Part shown: one piece after another, positions 8,487-17,800 of the stretch
Layout of the letters: each line of letters opens with the position of its first letter
Position numbering within the stretch: the stretch's first letter is position 1
From: Candidatus Peregrinibacteria bacterium CG10_big_fil_rev_8_21_14_0_10_55_24
GTDB taxonomy: Bacteria; Patescibacteriota; Gracilibacteria; Peribacterales; Peribacteraceae
Assembly (NCBI GenBank): GCA_002772745.1
Contig: PFDV01000003.1
Span: forward strand, 1-64,000
Length of the DNA stretch: 64,000 nucleotides
Direction: 5' to 3'
Translations under genes and position numbers: made by a program
Notes under the pieces: model-generated
What the model saw: the letters and a program-made list of their open reading frames with translations, nothing else
Databases searched by the model: none
Told to the model about the DNA's origin: nothing

Positions 8487-9230
8487 ATGTCCACGCCCAA
8501 GCACATACCACTCATCGAAACGAAGAAGCTTTGCAAATCGTACTTCAATGACGATTTGGAAACCCCTGTGCTCTTTGATATCGATCTCGTGATCGAACGG
8601 GGGGAATTCGTCGCCATTATGGGGCCTTCTGGCTCGGGGAAATCCACGCTCATGCACATCCTTGGGTTCCTTGATCACCATACGAAGGGGCAATTCCTGT
8701 TCCAGGGGGAACCCGCGACGAAGATGGACGAGGACACGCTCGCAAAAATCCGTGCAACGCGCGTGAGTTTCGTTTTCCAGGCCTTCAACCTCTTGCCGCG
8801 CACGACCGTCTTCCAAAACGTTTTGCTGCCTCTGCTCTACCATCCAACAATTCCCGCTGCAGAGCGTGAAGGGCGTGTTCAGAGAGCCATCGAAGCCGTG
8901 GGACTTTCGGAGCGCAGCACGTACTTGTCGAACCAGCTTTCCGGCGGGCAGAAGCAGCGTGTTGCGATTGCCAGGGCACTGGTCACCCAACCTGAGGTCA
9001 TCTTTGCCGATGAACCAACTGGAAACTTAGACTCGGCATCGGGAACGCACGTGATGGCGGCGCTGCAGGCGCTGCACCGAGCGGGGCATACGATCATTTT
9101 GGTCACGCATGAGCAATCCACGGCTGAACACGCTGAGCGCATCCTGAAGATCTACGATGGAAAGATCACAGATGACCTGCGTTCGTTTAAGCGGCGCCAC
9201 GCAAAGGACGGCATTACCATCGAAAAGTAA
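8487..9230 (+). CDS. MacB/LolD-type ABC transporter ATP-binding protein, 247 aa
   Basis: This ATPase would drive the permeases encoded next. Walker A GPSGSGKST is at residues 46-54, then a Q-loop (FVFQAFNLLPRTTV), the signature LSGGQKQR at about 151-158, Walker B and switch region VIFADEPTGNLDSASG at about 170, and the H-loop LVTHE. The N-terminal IETKKLCKSYF and the spacing are typical of the LolD/MacB/FtsE subfamily. Genes on both sides are separated by 2 nt, so one transcript is expected from the promoter at 6572. The C-terminal extension is short and basic. Confidence 0.95.
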   Translation: MSTPKHIPLIETKKLCKSYFNDDLETPVLFDIDLVIERGEFVAIMGPSGSGKSTLMHILGFLDHHTKGQFLFQGEPATKMDEDTLAKIRATRVSFVFQAFNLLPRTTVFQNVLLPLLYHPTIPAAEREGRVQRAIEAVGLSERSTYLSNQLSGGQKQRVAIARALVTQPEVIFADEPTGNLDSASGTHVMAALQALHRAGHTIILVTHEQSTAEHAERILKIYDGKITDDLRSFKRRHAKDGITIEK

Positions 9231-9232
9231 CC

Positions 9233-10468
9233 ATGTTGATGCGCGATCTCCTCCAAACGGCTTCCAAGGGGGTGACCGTCAACCGAGGCCGGTCGCTCTT
9301 GACCATGCTCGGTATCATCATCGGTGTCGGCGCTGTGGTACTTATGACGAGCGTCGGCAGGAGTATGGAGGGCGTCATCCTGGGACAAATTTCCGTCTTG
9401 GGACCCGATACCGTCGCTGTATTCCCCGGAAACCAAGGACCAGAGGGAGGAAATTCTGCCCTGCGACCGGACTTTGACAGCCTCACCTTTGCGGACGCGG
9501 ATACCCTCGCACAGTTGGACACTGTAACAGACGTTGCCCCAGTCGTATTTGTCTCGGGAAACGCACGCTATGGCACGGAAGAATCGGATCCTCGGATTGT
9601 CGGGTCACTTCCGGGGTACTACGAGAACCAGACAGTGGAAGCAGCCCTGGGACGCCTGCATGATGAGAGCGACGAACGAACAGCGCGTTCTGTTGTCGTT
9701 ATCGGTTCTGATATCGCCGAGGACCTCTTCCTCAATCAGAGCCCCTTAGATAAACGTATTGAGATCGCCAACAAAAAGTACACGGTGATTGGGGTACTCA
9801 AACCGGTGGGAACACAGTTCTTCCAGAACGCAGATGAGCGCATTATCATACCCTTCTCTACGGCTATCGCTGTCACGCACAGAACGTACGCGGACATGAT
9901 CGTCCTCAAGGCGCAGGGGGATTTGGATCTCGTCCTGGCAGATGTGACGTCACTCTTACGCCAACGTCACGGCATTATTCCGCCCATGGACGGAGGAACC
10001 GAGAATGATGATTTTCTCATCCGATCAGCCGCACAGGCGCAGGAGATTCTGGGAACCGTCTCGCTGGGGCTCACGCTCTTCATAACGATGATCGCGGGAA
10101 TTTCGCTCATCGTCGGCGGTATCGGCATCATGAACATCATGCTCGTTTCGGTTACAGAGCGAACGCGGGAAATCGGCCTGAGGAAAGCTGTGGGAGCACG
10201 CCGTCGTGACATTCTGCTGCAATTCCTGATTGAGTCGGTCTTTCTTACGTTTATCGGCGGAGTAATCGGTGTCGGTATCGGATTAGGGCTCGATTACGTT
10301 CTCGCAACAGCAGTGGGAAAATACTTGGATAACTACACATTCGAAGTAAGCATCGGCGCCATTGTTCTTGCACTCGCTATGGCAGCGGCAACCGGCATTG
10401 CGTTTGGCATATATCCCGCACGCAAGGCAGCAGACTTAAATCCTATTGAAGCACTGCAATACGAGTAA
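9233..10468 (+). CDS. MacB-like ABC transporter permease 1, 411 aa
   Basis: The FtsX/MacB permease topology is visible: one N-terminal membrane helix (LLTMLGIIIGVGAVVLMTSV, about residues 22-42), a large extracytoplasmic domain (about 45-270), then three helices (about 275-300, 330-355, 375-400). The conserved VTERTREIGLRKAVGARR loop that couples to the ATPase is present. It is adjacent to a second, similar permease, so the transporter is probably a heterodimer of two permeases with a shared ATPase. The substrate cannot be inferred. Confidence 0.93.
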   Translation: MLMRDLLQTASKGVTVNRGRSLLTMLGIIIGVGAVVLMTSVGRSMEGVILGQISVLGPDTVAVFPGNQGPEGGNSALRPDFDSLTFADADTLAQLDTVTDVAPVVFVSGNARYGTEESDPRIVGSLPGYYENQTVEAALGRLHDESDERTARSVVVIGSDIAEDLFLNQSPLDKRIEIANKKYTVIGVLKPVGTQFFQNADERIIIPFSTAIAVTHRTYADMIVLKAQGDLDLVLADVTSLLRQRHGIIPPMDGGTENDDFLIRSAAQAQEILGTVSLGLTLFITMIAGISLIVGGIGIMNIMLVSVTERTREIGLRKAVGARRRDILLQFLIESVFLTFIGGVIGVGIGLGLDYVLATAVGKYLDNYTFEVSIGAIVLALAMAAATGIAFGIYPARKAADLNPIEALQYE

Positions 10469-10470
10469 TT

Positions 10471-11688
10471 ATGCTCTTCTCCGATACGCTGCATACGGCC
10501 CTGGAAGGACTCAAGCGCAATCGCATGCGATCGCTCCTTACGACATTGGGCATCATCATCGGCGTCGGTTCCGTGGTGCTTATGGTGTCCATCGGCACCA
10601 GTTTCCAGCGCTATATCTTAGACCAGGTGGAAACATTTTCTGGAGATACGTTTGAGGTGAATGCAAAAGGCATGGAACAAGTGGGTAAGGACATTAACAC
10701 CATTACGTTCGGTGATGTGGAAGCAATCCGTAACCTCTCTACTGTAAAGAACATCGCACCGGCAATCTTCGTAACTGAGCGCGTACAGTACGGCACCAAG
10801 CAGATTGCTCCATATATTTTCGGCACCACAAAAGAGCTCTTTGCGAACTGGTCAATGAAGATTGGAGAAGGCCGACTGCTCACTGATGCCGATGTTAAAG
10901 GAGCCGCGAGTGTTGCTGTATTGGGACCTCAGGCGGCGGAGGATCTCTTTGAGAACCAAAACCCATTGGGCAAGCGCATCACTATCGGCTCACGCAAGTT
11001 CACAGTTGTCGGCATTCTTGAGGAGATCGGCTCACCTTTGGCAAGCCAATTGGAAAGTATCGTGTACGTCCCGTTTACGGTTGCCAAAGCAATGATGGGA
11101 AGAACAGCCTATGTCGATTACATTTCCCTGCAATCCACAGGAGACAATGAGATGACAGAGCTTGATATCACAACGCTCTTACGACAGCGCCATAATATTG
11201 AGAACCCTGATAACGATCCGGATAAGGATGATTTCATCGCGCGTTCGTTTGCACAGGCAACGGAGATCATCGGCACGGTCACCATGAGTATCACGCTCTT
11301 CTTAGGACTTATCGCAAGCATTTCGCTGTTGGTAGGCGGCGTGGGTATTATGAACATCATGCTCGTTTCGGTGACGGAGCGAACTCGGGAAATCGGCCTG
11401 AGGAAAGCTGTGGGAGCACGCGGAAGGGACATCTTGTTGCAGTTTCTCTTTGAGGCCGTATGTCTCACACTCCTGGGGGGAATCATCGGCCTCATGGGCG
11501 GAGTGGTTCTTGGATTCGTGCTGGTCCTCGTTGCCGCCAAATTTCTCGGAACCATTCACTACACACTTTCGCTCTGGGCTGTCGTCGCCTCTCTGGCAAC
11601 GTCCATCGGCATCGGACTTGCATTCGGCATCTTCCCCGCCCGTAAAGCGGCGCAACTCACACCGATCCAGGCCCTGGGATACGAATAG
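10471..11688 (+). CDS. MacB-like ABC transporter permease 2, 405 aa
   Basis: This is a paralogue of the preceding gene, with the same topology: a helix near residues 22-42, an extracytoplasmic domain, then three C-terminal helices and the VTERTREIGLRKAVGARG coupling loop. Positions 11350-11420 match 10130-10200 of the first permease at 68 of 71 bases, higher than the rest of the pair, where only protein-level similarity is evident. It starts 2 nt after the upstream stop and closes the operon. No obvious hairpin terminator with a T-tract follows. Confidence 0.93.
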   Translation: MLFSDTLHTALEGLKRNRMRSLLTTLGIIIGVGSVVLMVSIGTSFQRYILDQVETFSGDTFEVNAKGMEQVGKDINTITFGDVEAIRNLSTVKNIAPAIFVTERVQYGTKQIAPYIFGTTKELFANWSMKIGEGRLLTDADVKGAASVAVLGPQAAEDLFENQNPLGKRITIGSRKFTVVGILEEIGSPLASQLESIVYVPFTVAKAMMGRTAYVDYISLQSTGDNEMTELDITTLLRQRHNIENPDNDPDKDDFIARSFAQATEIIGTVTMSITLFLGLIASISLLVGGVGIMNIMLVSVTERTREIGLRKAVGARGRDILLQFLFEAVCLTLLGGIIGLMGGVVLGFVLVLVAAKFLGTIHYTLSLWAVVASLATSIGIGLAFGIFPARKAAQLTPIQALGYE

Positions 11689-11889
11689 AACGACACTTCC
11701 TGCACATTCCGCACTCGACTCCGCTGACGCTTCCCCCTCCGTCTCGCCCTGCTCGACTACGGGGGACGAGTCGCCGGGCAAGCCTGCCAAACTTCCCTTA
11801 TCTTCTTGACCTCCCAAACCCGCTATACCCCCCTTGCTCTCACCTGCCACAATAGGAGAAAATATGACCGCCTCCTACCCCCTCTCCCC
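11689..11889. other. Intergenic region after the ABC operon
   Basis: This is C/T-rich sequence with no gene seen. GCTATA near 11822 and CACAATAGG near 11850 are weak promoter-like strings that could serve the small cysteine-rich gene that follows. Confidence 0.4.
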
Positions 11890-12000
11890 ATGCAGTGCGA
11901 CATGTGTGGACAGAACATGTGCTCCAAGTGCGGCGGCTGCGGTTGCCCCGGCAATGAGTGCACCTGCGCGACGGAAGATCTCAAGCAAGAAGAAGAGTAG
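11890..12000 (+). CDS. Tiny cysteine-rich protein, 36 aa
   Basis: The frame starts MQCDMCGQNMCSKCGGCGC, continues PGNECTCATEDLKQEEE and stops at TAG. Eight cysteines lie in residues 3-26 (3, 6, 11, 14, 17, 19, 24, 26), in CxxC-type pairs, followed by an acidic tail. This pattern suggests a small zinc-ribbon or metallothionein-like metal-binding protein. A longer upstream reading frame exists but its N-terminal part looks like non-coding sequence. It stands alone downstream of the ABC operon, with a 190-bp gap to the next gene. Confidence 0.55.
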   Translation: MQCDMCGQNMCSKCGGCGCPGNECTCATEDLKQEEE

Positions 12001-12188
12001 AGCGCGCACAAGGAGATCAGGTGGGCTTTCCCCACTCCGCAGACATCAATCTCCGCGGCAGCTGAGCAGAATTGCAGGAGTACTTTCGCTTACATAAGGC
12101 AAAAAAATGGGAATAAATGCAAATATGCCTACTTTGTGGAGAATTGGCAATTTGATATGGAAAACCAGTCCGGCAGGATAGGCCTCCT

Positions 12189-12698
12189 ATGTCTGCATCC
12201 TCTTCTTCCACCATTCTCAAAACACTCAGTAATATCACGGCTTCTTTAGCCGATACTCCGGCGAGTAAGCATCAGCTTCTCCTGGGCGCACTGGCTCGGG
12301 AAGGCGTGGAACATTCGCCTTCCACACACTCGCTTCAAGACTTGGAAGCACAGGTCATCGAGATTAAAAAAAACACCGACCAGCGTCTGATTATTGTCTC
12401 ACAGGATAAGATCCTGCTCTGTCTGCGCCGCAACCTTGTACATCTGGGAAGACACGAATGGATCGCTCCTCTCTCCACGGTTTCGACTATTCTCATCGCG
12501 CTCATCACCTCGGATTTTAAGAGCGCGCTGTGGTTAAGCCCCGCAGAGTGGAAAGCGATGTTCGTCATCGCCGGGATGCTCTCTACGGGGTGGTTGGCTT
12601 TTTCGCTCCGTAGATCCTTGCGCACCAAAGACGTCAACGAAGTGGTCCACGATGTCTGCACCCAGCTGGGAGGTTGCATGACTCTTGCAGATGCCTGA
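12189..12698 (+). CDS. Hypothetical membrane protein with two transmembrane helices, 169 aa
   Basis: A soluble N-terminal part (about residues 1-95) contains helices and a short hydrophobic strand (RLIIVSQDKILLCL). Two membrane segments follow at about 97-115 (APLSTVSTILIALIT) and 122-142 (MFVIAGMLSTGWLAF), then a basic then polar C-terminus. No family is recognised. The ATG at 12189 follows a CCT-rich stretch with no ribosome-binding site. It converges on the SIMPL protein gene with a hairpin between them. Confidence 0.65.
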   Translation: MSASSSSTILKTLSNITASLADTPASKHQLLLGALAREGVEHSPSTHSLQDLEAQVIEIKKNTDQRLIIVSQDKILLCLRRNLVHLGRHEWIAPLSTVSTILIALITSDFKSALWLSPAEWKAMFVIAGMLSTGWLAFSLRRSLRTKDVNEVVHDVCTQLGGCMTLADA

Positions 12699-12725
12699 GA
12701 ACGCACGTCACTGATCCATACGAAG

Positions 12726-12771
12726 AACGCCGTCGTCCTGAATCCCTTGCGGGTTCAAACACGACGGCGTT
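12726..12771. terminator. Bidirectional hairpin between convergent genes
   Basis: AACGCCGTCGT (12726-12736) pairs perfectly with ACGACGGCGTT (12761-12771), with a smaller GAATCCC/GGGTTC stem inside. It sits between two convergent genes, the usual place for a shared terminator. It has no long T-tract on either side. Confidence 0.65.
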
Positions 12772-12785
12772 GCTGTGGAGAGAAG

Positions 12786-13523
12786 TTATTTGAGCTCGTA
12801 GCTCAACGATACCGTGACGGAAATTTCCTCCTCTCCTGCGGGCATGGGGGGCGAAACCGGACCGGCCCCACCCATACCTTCGGCCGTTGCCATATCCATC
12901 TTGCGGTAGTTCTCGACGTATCCGCCATATCCCTCGTTAAAGCCCTTGAGCTTCCCAAGCTGCATCCCCAAGGACTGCGCCATCACTTCTGCCTTATCTT
13001 TCGCCTGCTCCACGGCCTTGGCGCGTGCCTGGGCACGCAGCTCTTCGGGGTCGTCGATGGTGAAACTCACTCCTCCCACCTGATTGGCACCCGCAGAGGT
13101 GACTGCAGAGACAATATCACCCACTGAGCCTAAGGCTCGAACCTTCACGGTGAGGCTCTGGCGAGCCTCAAACCCACGATCGATGCGCTCCCCCTCGTTC
13201 CAGTCGTACGCAGGGCTCAAGTAGAAGGATTCCGTGGCAATATCCTTCTCCTCCACTCCCTGCGCTTTCACGGCAGCGACAATCGCATTCATCTTCTCCG
13301 AGAGTACATCCATAGCCCCCTCCGCGGTCTTCTGCCGACCGGTCTCCACGCCAAAGGAGATTTGGGCGATATCGGGAGAGGCGAATACCCGGCCCTGCCC
13401 GTCAACGGAGATGACGACCGGTAGGTAATCTTGCTCAGAAACATAGTTACCAACGACATACATGCCGCCGAGAACGAGCGCCGCAAGAACCATGAGCCAT
13501 CCGGAACGTACGATGGAATCCAT
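12786..13523 (-). CDS. SIMPL-domain (DUF541, YggE-like) exported protein, 245 aa
   Basis: An N-terminal signal anchor (about residues 6-26, WLMVLAALVLGGMYVVG) precedes a SIMPL/DUF541 domain. Recognisable parts are VISVDGQGRVFASPDIAQISFGVET near the start, the repeated KAQGVEEKDI element and the C-terminal RAKAVEQAKDKAEVMAQSLGMQLG helix. YggE-family proteins have been linked to oxidative stress protection, but the molecular role is unclear. The C-terminus has a Met/Gly/Pro-rich linker before the last strand, which is usual for the family. On the minus strand a TAGAAT element lies about 29 nt upstream of the ATG. Confidence 0.85.
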   Translation of the reverse strand: MDSIVRSGWLMVLAALVLGGMYVVGNYVSEQDYLPVVISVDGQGRVFASPDIAQISFGVETGRQKTAEGAMDVLSEKMNAIVAAVKAQGVEEKDIATESFYLSPAYDWNEGERIDRGFEARQSLTVKVRALGSVGDIVSAVTSAGANQVGGVSFTIDDPEELRAQARAKAVEQAKDKAEVMAQSLGMQLGKLKGFNEGYGGYVENYRKMDMATAEGMGGAGPVSPPMPAGEEEISVTVSLSYELK

Positions 13524-13644
13524 AGGAGTGAAATGGGGAAGAGAGACACCCTATTCTACGAAGGAGCGACCCAAAGGTTACAAGTCCGGCTTGTAAGGGT
13601 GACTAAAAAGAGGCCAAACCCTATACACAAGGGGCTGAAAATGC

Positions 13645-13650
13645 TATACT
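13645..13650 (+). promoter_or_regulatory. -10 element TATACT before the giant-gene operon
   Basis: TATACT ends 10 nt before the ATG at 13661. It would transcribe the two small genes and probably the 9.2-kb gene, as gaps in that series are only 15 and 36 nt. Confidence 0.5.
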
Positions 13651-13660
13651 ATTGCGATAT

Positions 13661-14092
13661 ATGGCGAGTCACCCCCTCATCCTCACTAAAGACGAAATTA
13701 CGCTCTTTTTGAAGCTCTCCAAAGGCCTGCGTGAAGGCTGGGTGACAGAGGAGGAAACGCTCCCCATCGACGATACGATGCGCAAGTTCTCCATCCGCGT
13801 TGCGCTCATGCACTTGGTGGATCCGCGGTTCAAGGAGTTCCAGGGGAAGATCAAGAATGCCAAGACGGAAAAGGATGCAGTGGCAGCGTTGCGCGATGTG
13901 GACTTCTCCACGGTAGATACGCACGATATCCAGGAAATCCTCTTTGCCATGGGCCCCGTGCTCATGGGACATATGCTGGAGGAGTACCTCAAGATCACGA
14001 AAGACGATGGGATGGTGAAGCAAGTCGCGGCACTTTCTCTCATCCGCCACTCCATCCTGGTAACCCAGGCAAAACCTGCAAAGAAGAAGTAA
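13661..14092 (+). CDS. Hypothetical protein, 143 aa
   Basis: The ATG at 13661 (MASHPLILTKDEITLFLKLS) is preferred over a TTG 9 nt upstream because the -10 lies 10 nt before it. The protein is soluble and predicted mostly helical, ending in a Lys-rich tail (AKPAKKK). No family is recognised. It is first in a same-strand series with the 224-aa membrane protein and the 3052-aa protein, so it may be a small partner of the giant protein. Confidence 0.7.
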   Translation: MASHPLILTKDEITLFLKLSKGLREGWVTEEETLPIDDTMRKFSIRVALMHLVDPRFKEFQGKIKNAKTEKDAVAALRDVDFSTVDTHDIQEILFAMGPVLMGHMLEEYLKITKDDGMVKQVAALSLIRHSILVTQAKPAKKK

Positions 14093-14107
14093 TTTCCCAC
14101 TCTCTTT

Positions 14108-14782
14108 ATGGCAATTGGCATGCGCAACAACGGCCCCGCACTCGAGATCGAGCGCATTCGCGCGGATGCCGAGGAACTTGGTCGCAGGATGGAAGTACTT
14201 CCCGATCCCGAAACAACGGATCCCGCCGAGTACGAGCAGCAACGTACGGAATGGCTGCATCAGGTGATCACGGGTCGTGCGAACCTTAACGGCGAGCTCG
14301 ATAAGTACCCCGGACTGCGGGACGTGCAGCAGGAAGCCGCCGAGGTCGCAGAGCAGAAGGAAAGCTGGCTCACCACGGTCCGCAACACTCCGGTGATCAA
14401 GCAGGCGTGTGACGTGGCGCAGTGGGGGTGGAACCAGGTCACGGAGCATCCGGTGAGGACAGGTGTTGTAGTCCTTGCGGCAGTACTTGCGTACAACTAC
14501 TTCTGGAATATCTGGGGGCCCCAGCTGGGCGCGGCACTGGAAGGCGAAGGCATCGGCGCAGGAGCGGCCAACCAAGATATTTCTTCTCATCTCATTACCA
14601 GCACGGGCGGTGGAGAGATGGCAAACATGCCTGATGTTGTGAGATCGTTCCCAAGCAGCGCTGCACCAACTGGTTCTATCCCTGACTACTTACCTACTCC
14701 ACCTGCTTCGACGCCTATTGACCCAGAGACTGGCATGCAGGCTCTTGAAAATATTTTCGGGAGTCCTCCTTCGCCTCAGTGA
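14108..14782 (+). CDS. Hypothetical single-pass membrane protein, 224 aa
   Basis: Residues about 1-115 are charged and helical (likely coiled coil), followed by one membrane segment around 118-136 (TGVVVLAAVLAYNYFWNIW) and a C-terminal tail rich in Gly, Ser and Pro (about 140-224). There is no signal peptide, so the helical part is probably cytoplasmic and the Pro/Ser tail outside. It lies 15 nt after the previous gene and 36 nt before the giant gene. No family is recognised. The topology suggests a membrane tether for the downstream product. Confidence 0.7.
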   Translation: MAIGMRNNGPALEIERIRADAEELGRRMEVLPDPETTDPAEYEQQRTEWLHQVITGRANLNGELDKYPGLRDVQQEAAEVAEQKESWLTTVRNTPVIKQACDVAQWGWNQVTEHPVRTGVVVLAAVLAYNYFWNIWGPQLGAALEGEGIGAGAANQDISSHLITSTGGGEMANMPDVVRSFPSSAAPTGSIPDYLPTPPASTPIDPETGMQALENIFGSPPSPQ

Positions 14783-14818
14783 TAATCCTGTCTCGATCCT
14801 ACAAAAACAAACACCAAT

Positions 14819-17800
14819 ATGTCCACAGAAAAACCACATTCTGCACCCGATGCCGCTTCAAGAACTGAAGAGCTCAAGCACGAACAAGAAATGCTCACGC
14901 AGATTACCGGGCTGTCACCAGAACACCTCAGCACCTACGAGGCTCTGCAATCACAATCTCGCCCACTTCATCTAGCGTGCTTGCAACATCAAATTGCTCT
15001 GATCTGGAAGCTAGCTGAAAGTCATCCCTCTTTGGGACCGCTCAATCCTGGAAATCAAGTCTCACTGGAAAAACGTACTCTGTGGGAGAGTTATGGCATC
15101 AAAGACATGCTCAAAGGTGTAAACGCTCTCGTCCCTGAGAATGAGAGACAGGAATTCATCCTCTACGTAAACGTACAGCTGGGAACTCTACTCCAAGGAA
15201 CTGGAAAACACTTGGCCATTGATTCACAGAGCAAGAACATCGTTCTTCTAGATGGACCTGCACCGGAGCAACCGGATGTCGTTCAATATCGTAACGTTGT
15301 TGATTCTCTTCAAAACTACCTTGCAGGAACTCTCGACACACAAAAACTTGAATCAATACAATACGTTCTTAAGCAGGCATCGCAACGCACTCCAGAGGAA
15401 CAACAACAAGCTCTAGCAGTTTATTTAGACCACCGATTCGCTGCAGCACTGAAGCCAAGCAGAAAACGGATTACCTATAATAAAGCAGCCAAGGAAGTAG
15501 TCGTAAGCGCTGACGATGGTCAGCGTCCTGACTTCAACAAATACGCATACACAATTTCTTTGTTGGAATTGCTCCTTGGAGGCATAGCAAGTAAATGGGG
15601 AGACAAAAGACCAACGAGTGGAAACGAAGCCTTGCTTGAACACCTCCTCAGCGGATACATGGATGAACGCACACGCCTGATAGAGGAAGGTGAACTCACT
15701 GCGGCACAAAACGTTGATCGCTATACCGCAGTGGAATTAGCACACAACGAAGGAATCGCACTATGGGAAGACATGCTCTCGTTGCAGGAAGAAATTCTTG
15801 CCAAGTTCAATGAGTATTTTAAGGGGCAGGAAATCCCTCCGGAGGTTCAGAAGCTCATAGATGAACAGCGAGAAACTCTCAATGAAATTGCAAAAATACT
15901 TGAAGAGAGATTGCGAGTTGGAAGAGCAACAATACTCAGCAAAAAACTAGCGGAACTCGATAAACAGAAACTTAATCTCCTTGAAAGAACAAACGATGTG
16001 ATTGTACTTTCCTATGAGCTCTCCATCATTTGCAAAACTGCAGACAAAAAATGGACCGAACACCTTAAGGAACGCATAGGAAAGGCTCTGCAAAACATGA
16101 CGGCAGATCAATATTTTGAACTCATATCTGCCTGGAAAAAGGCGGCAGAATCACAAACGCCAATTCAATGGAATGGGAAAACACTTTCCCCAAAAGAGGC
16201 GAATAAATTACTCATCGAATGCTATCCCAAACTTATTCCCGTTTATGGAGATAAAGCGTTTATAGAAGAAATCCAAGCATACGACCTCTCCCTCGCGCAA
16301 AAAGTGAACAAGAAACTCTGGATCGGTCCGGAGGAAGAGATCAAAAACATTATGGATACCAAAAGCCTTGATGACCTAGCAGAAACATTGGGCGATTGGG
16401 CGAAATCCATTTTTGTGCCGGGAGAGAAAGCCGGAATGCGCCATGCGCCGGTCTTGCGCCCGGCACACCTTACGGAGCAAATGCTCCACATGCTCAACTG
16501 GGCTGCAGTCAACAAGATCCGCAGCAACATTGGATCGCTGAGCCTGGAAGATTTGAAGAGTGCAATGGCTGATGAGTTAGAGAAGAGTGGATTAACTGAA
16601 CAAGCCAAACAATTGCGCGAAGGGAAAATCCCGGAGGAAAAGATCAAGGAAGCTGCAAAAAAGCTCGCTGATCTCCGCAACACCCCAGAAACCACTCGCA
16701 TGCAGAACATGCGCGAGGCGCTCGCGGCACGCAGCGACTATGCACAGCTCCTGATGCGTCACTATGTAACACTCTTCGACCGCAGGGCAAACATCACACG
16801 TATTCTGGCACTGGAAGCACACACAGAACCCTTCCTTCCACGCGTGTGTGACCTGCCGGAACACATGAAAAAGGCGCTAAACATTCTCACTGCGCCAAAA
16901 GAAGCTGGCACGGGGATGGGTGCTCCATTATTCGCAACACTCTCTGGCACCCTTGCCTTGACCGGCATGGTGGCAGCACAACCAGAGACAATGAGTAGGC
17001 AGCAAGCTGCTGAAGTCGTAAGCCGCTACTTGCGCCTGCTGCAATCTGCAGAACGCGCCGCACTCCTCTACGACATCAATAACTATCTCGCCCCAAACCA
17101 GTACGTCACGTACCAAGAGGGCGGCTCCATTGAACTCCATGGATGGACACCGGAAATCAACCAATTCCTGGAGGGTGTAGGAGCGTATCGCGACGACCTC
17201 ACGGCAACGCCCCCGCGAATGGCAAATGCAGAAGAATTTCTGCGAAAGCTACCCAGCGACGAGCAGCGCGATCAATGTATTTTGGCACTGAACATAGAAA
17301 TGGCAGGTACGAACGTACTAGTGACGAGAAACCTTGCAGGAGGGCTGGAAACACACCATCGTGCAGAGTTCCTGGATGCCGTACCATTCGTATTGGCGCG
17401 GGATATTCAAACACTTCGCAGCCAGGCAGCTACCCTCGATACGGAAAAGGCTAAACCGCTCCTAGTGAACATCAATGAATACGCACGAACATTGGAGGAA
17501 GAGGAGCTCTACAACTTCATTGATGAGCTCAACAACAGACTGCGCGGCACAAAGAAGATGCTTACGATTGATGTCCGTGTTGATCAGCCGACGCTCATTC
17601 TGGTAGAAGAACCGTCTCGAATAGAACTACAACGCATGGATCAGAAGCAGTTGGCACTGCTCGCGCAGAGCAGACGTGACACACTCAAGTACGCCGATAC
17701 GTTCTGGGAGAAGTACGAATCCGATGTGCTTGGTGGAAAAATCACACTGGAAAATCTCCTCGCCCACCTGTCTGACCGCGCGACGTTTGAACGTGAATAT

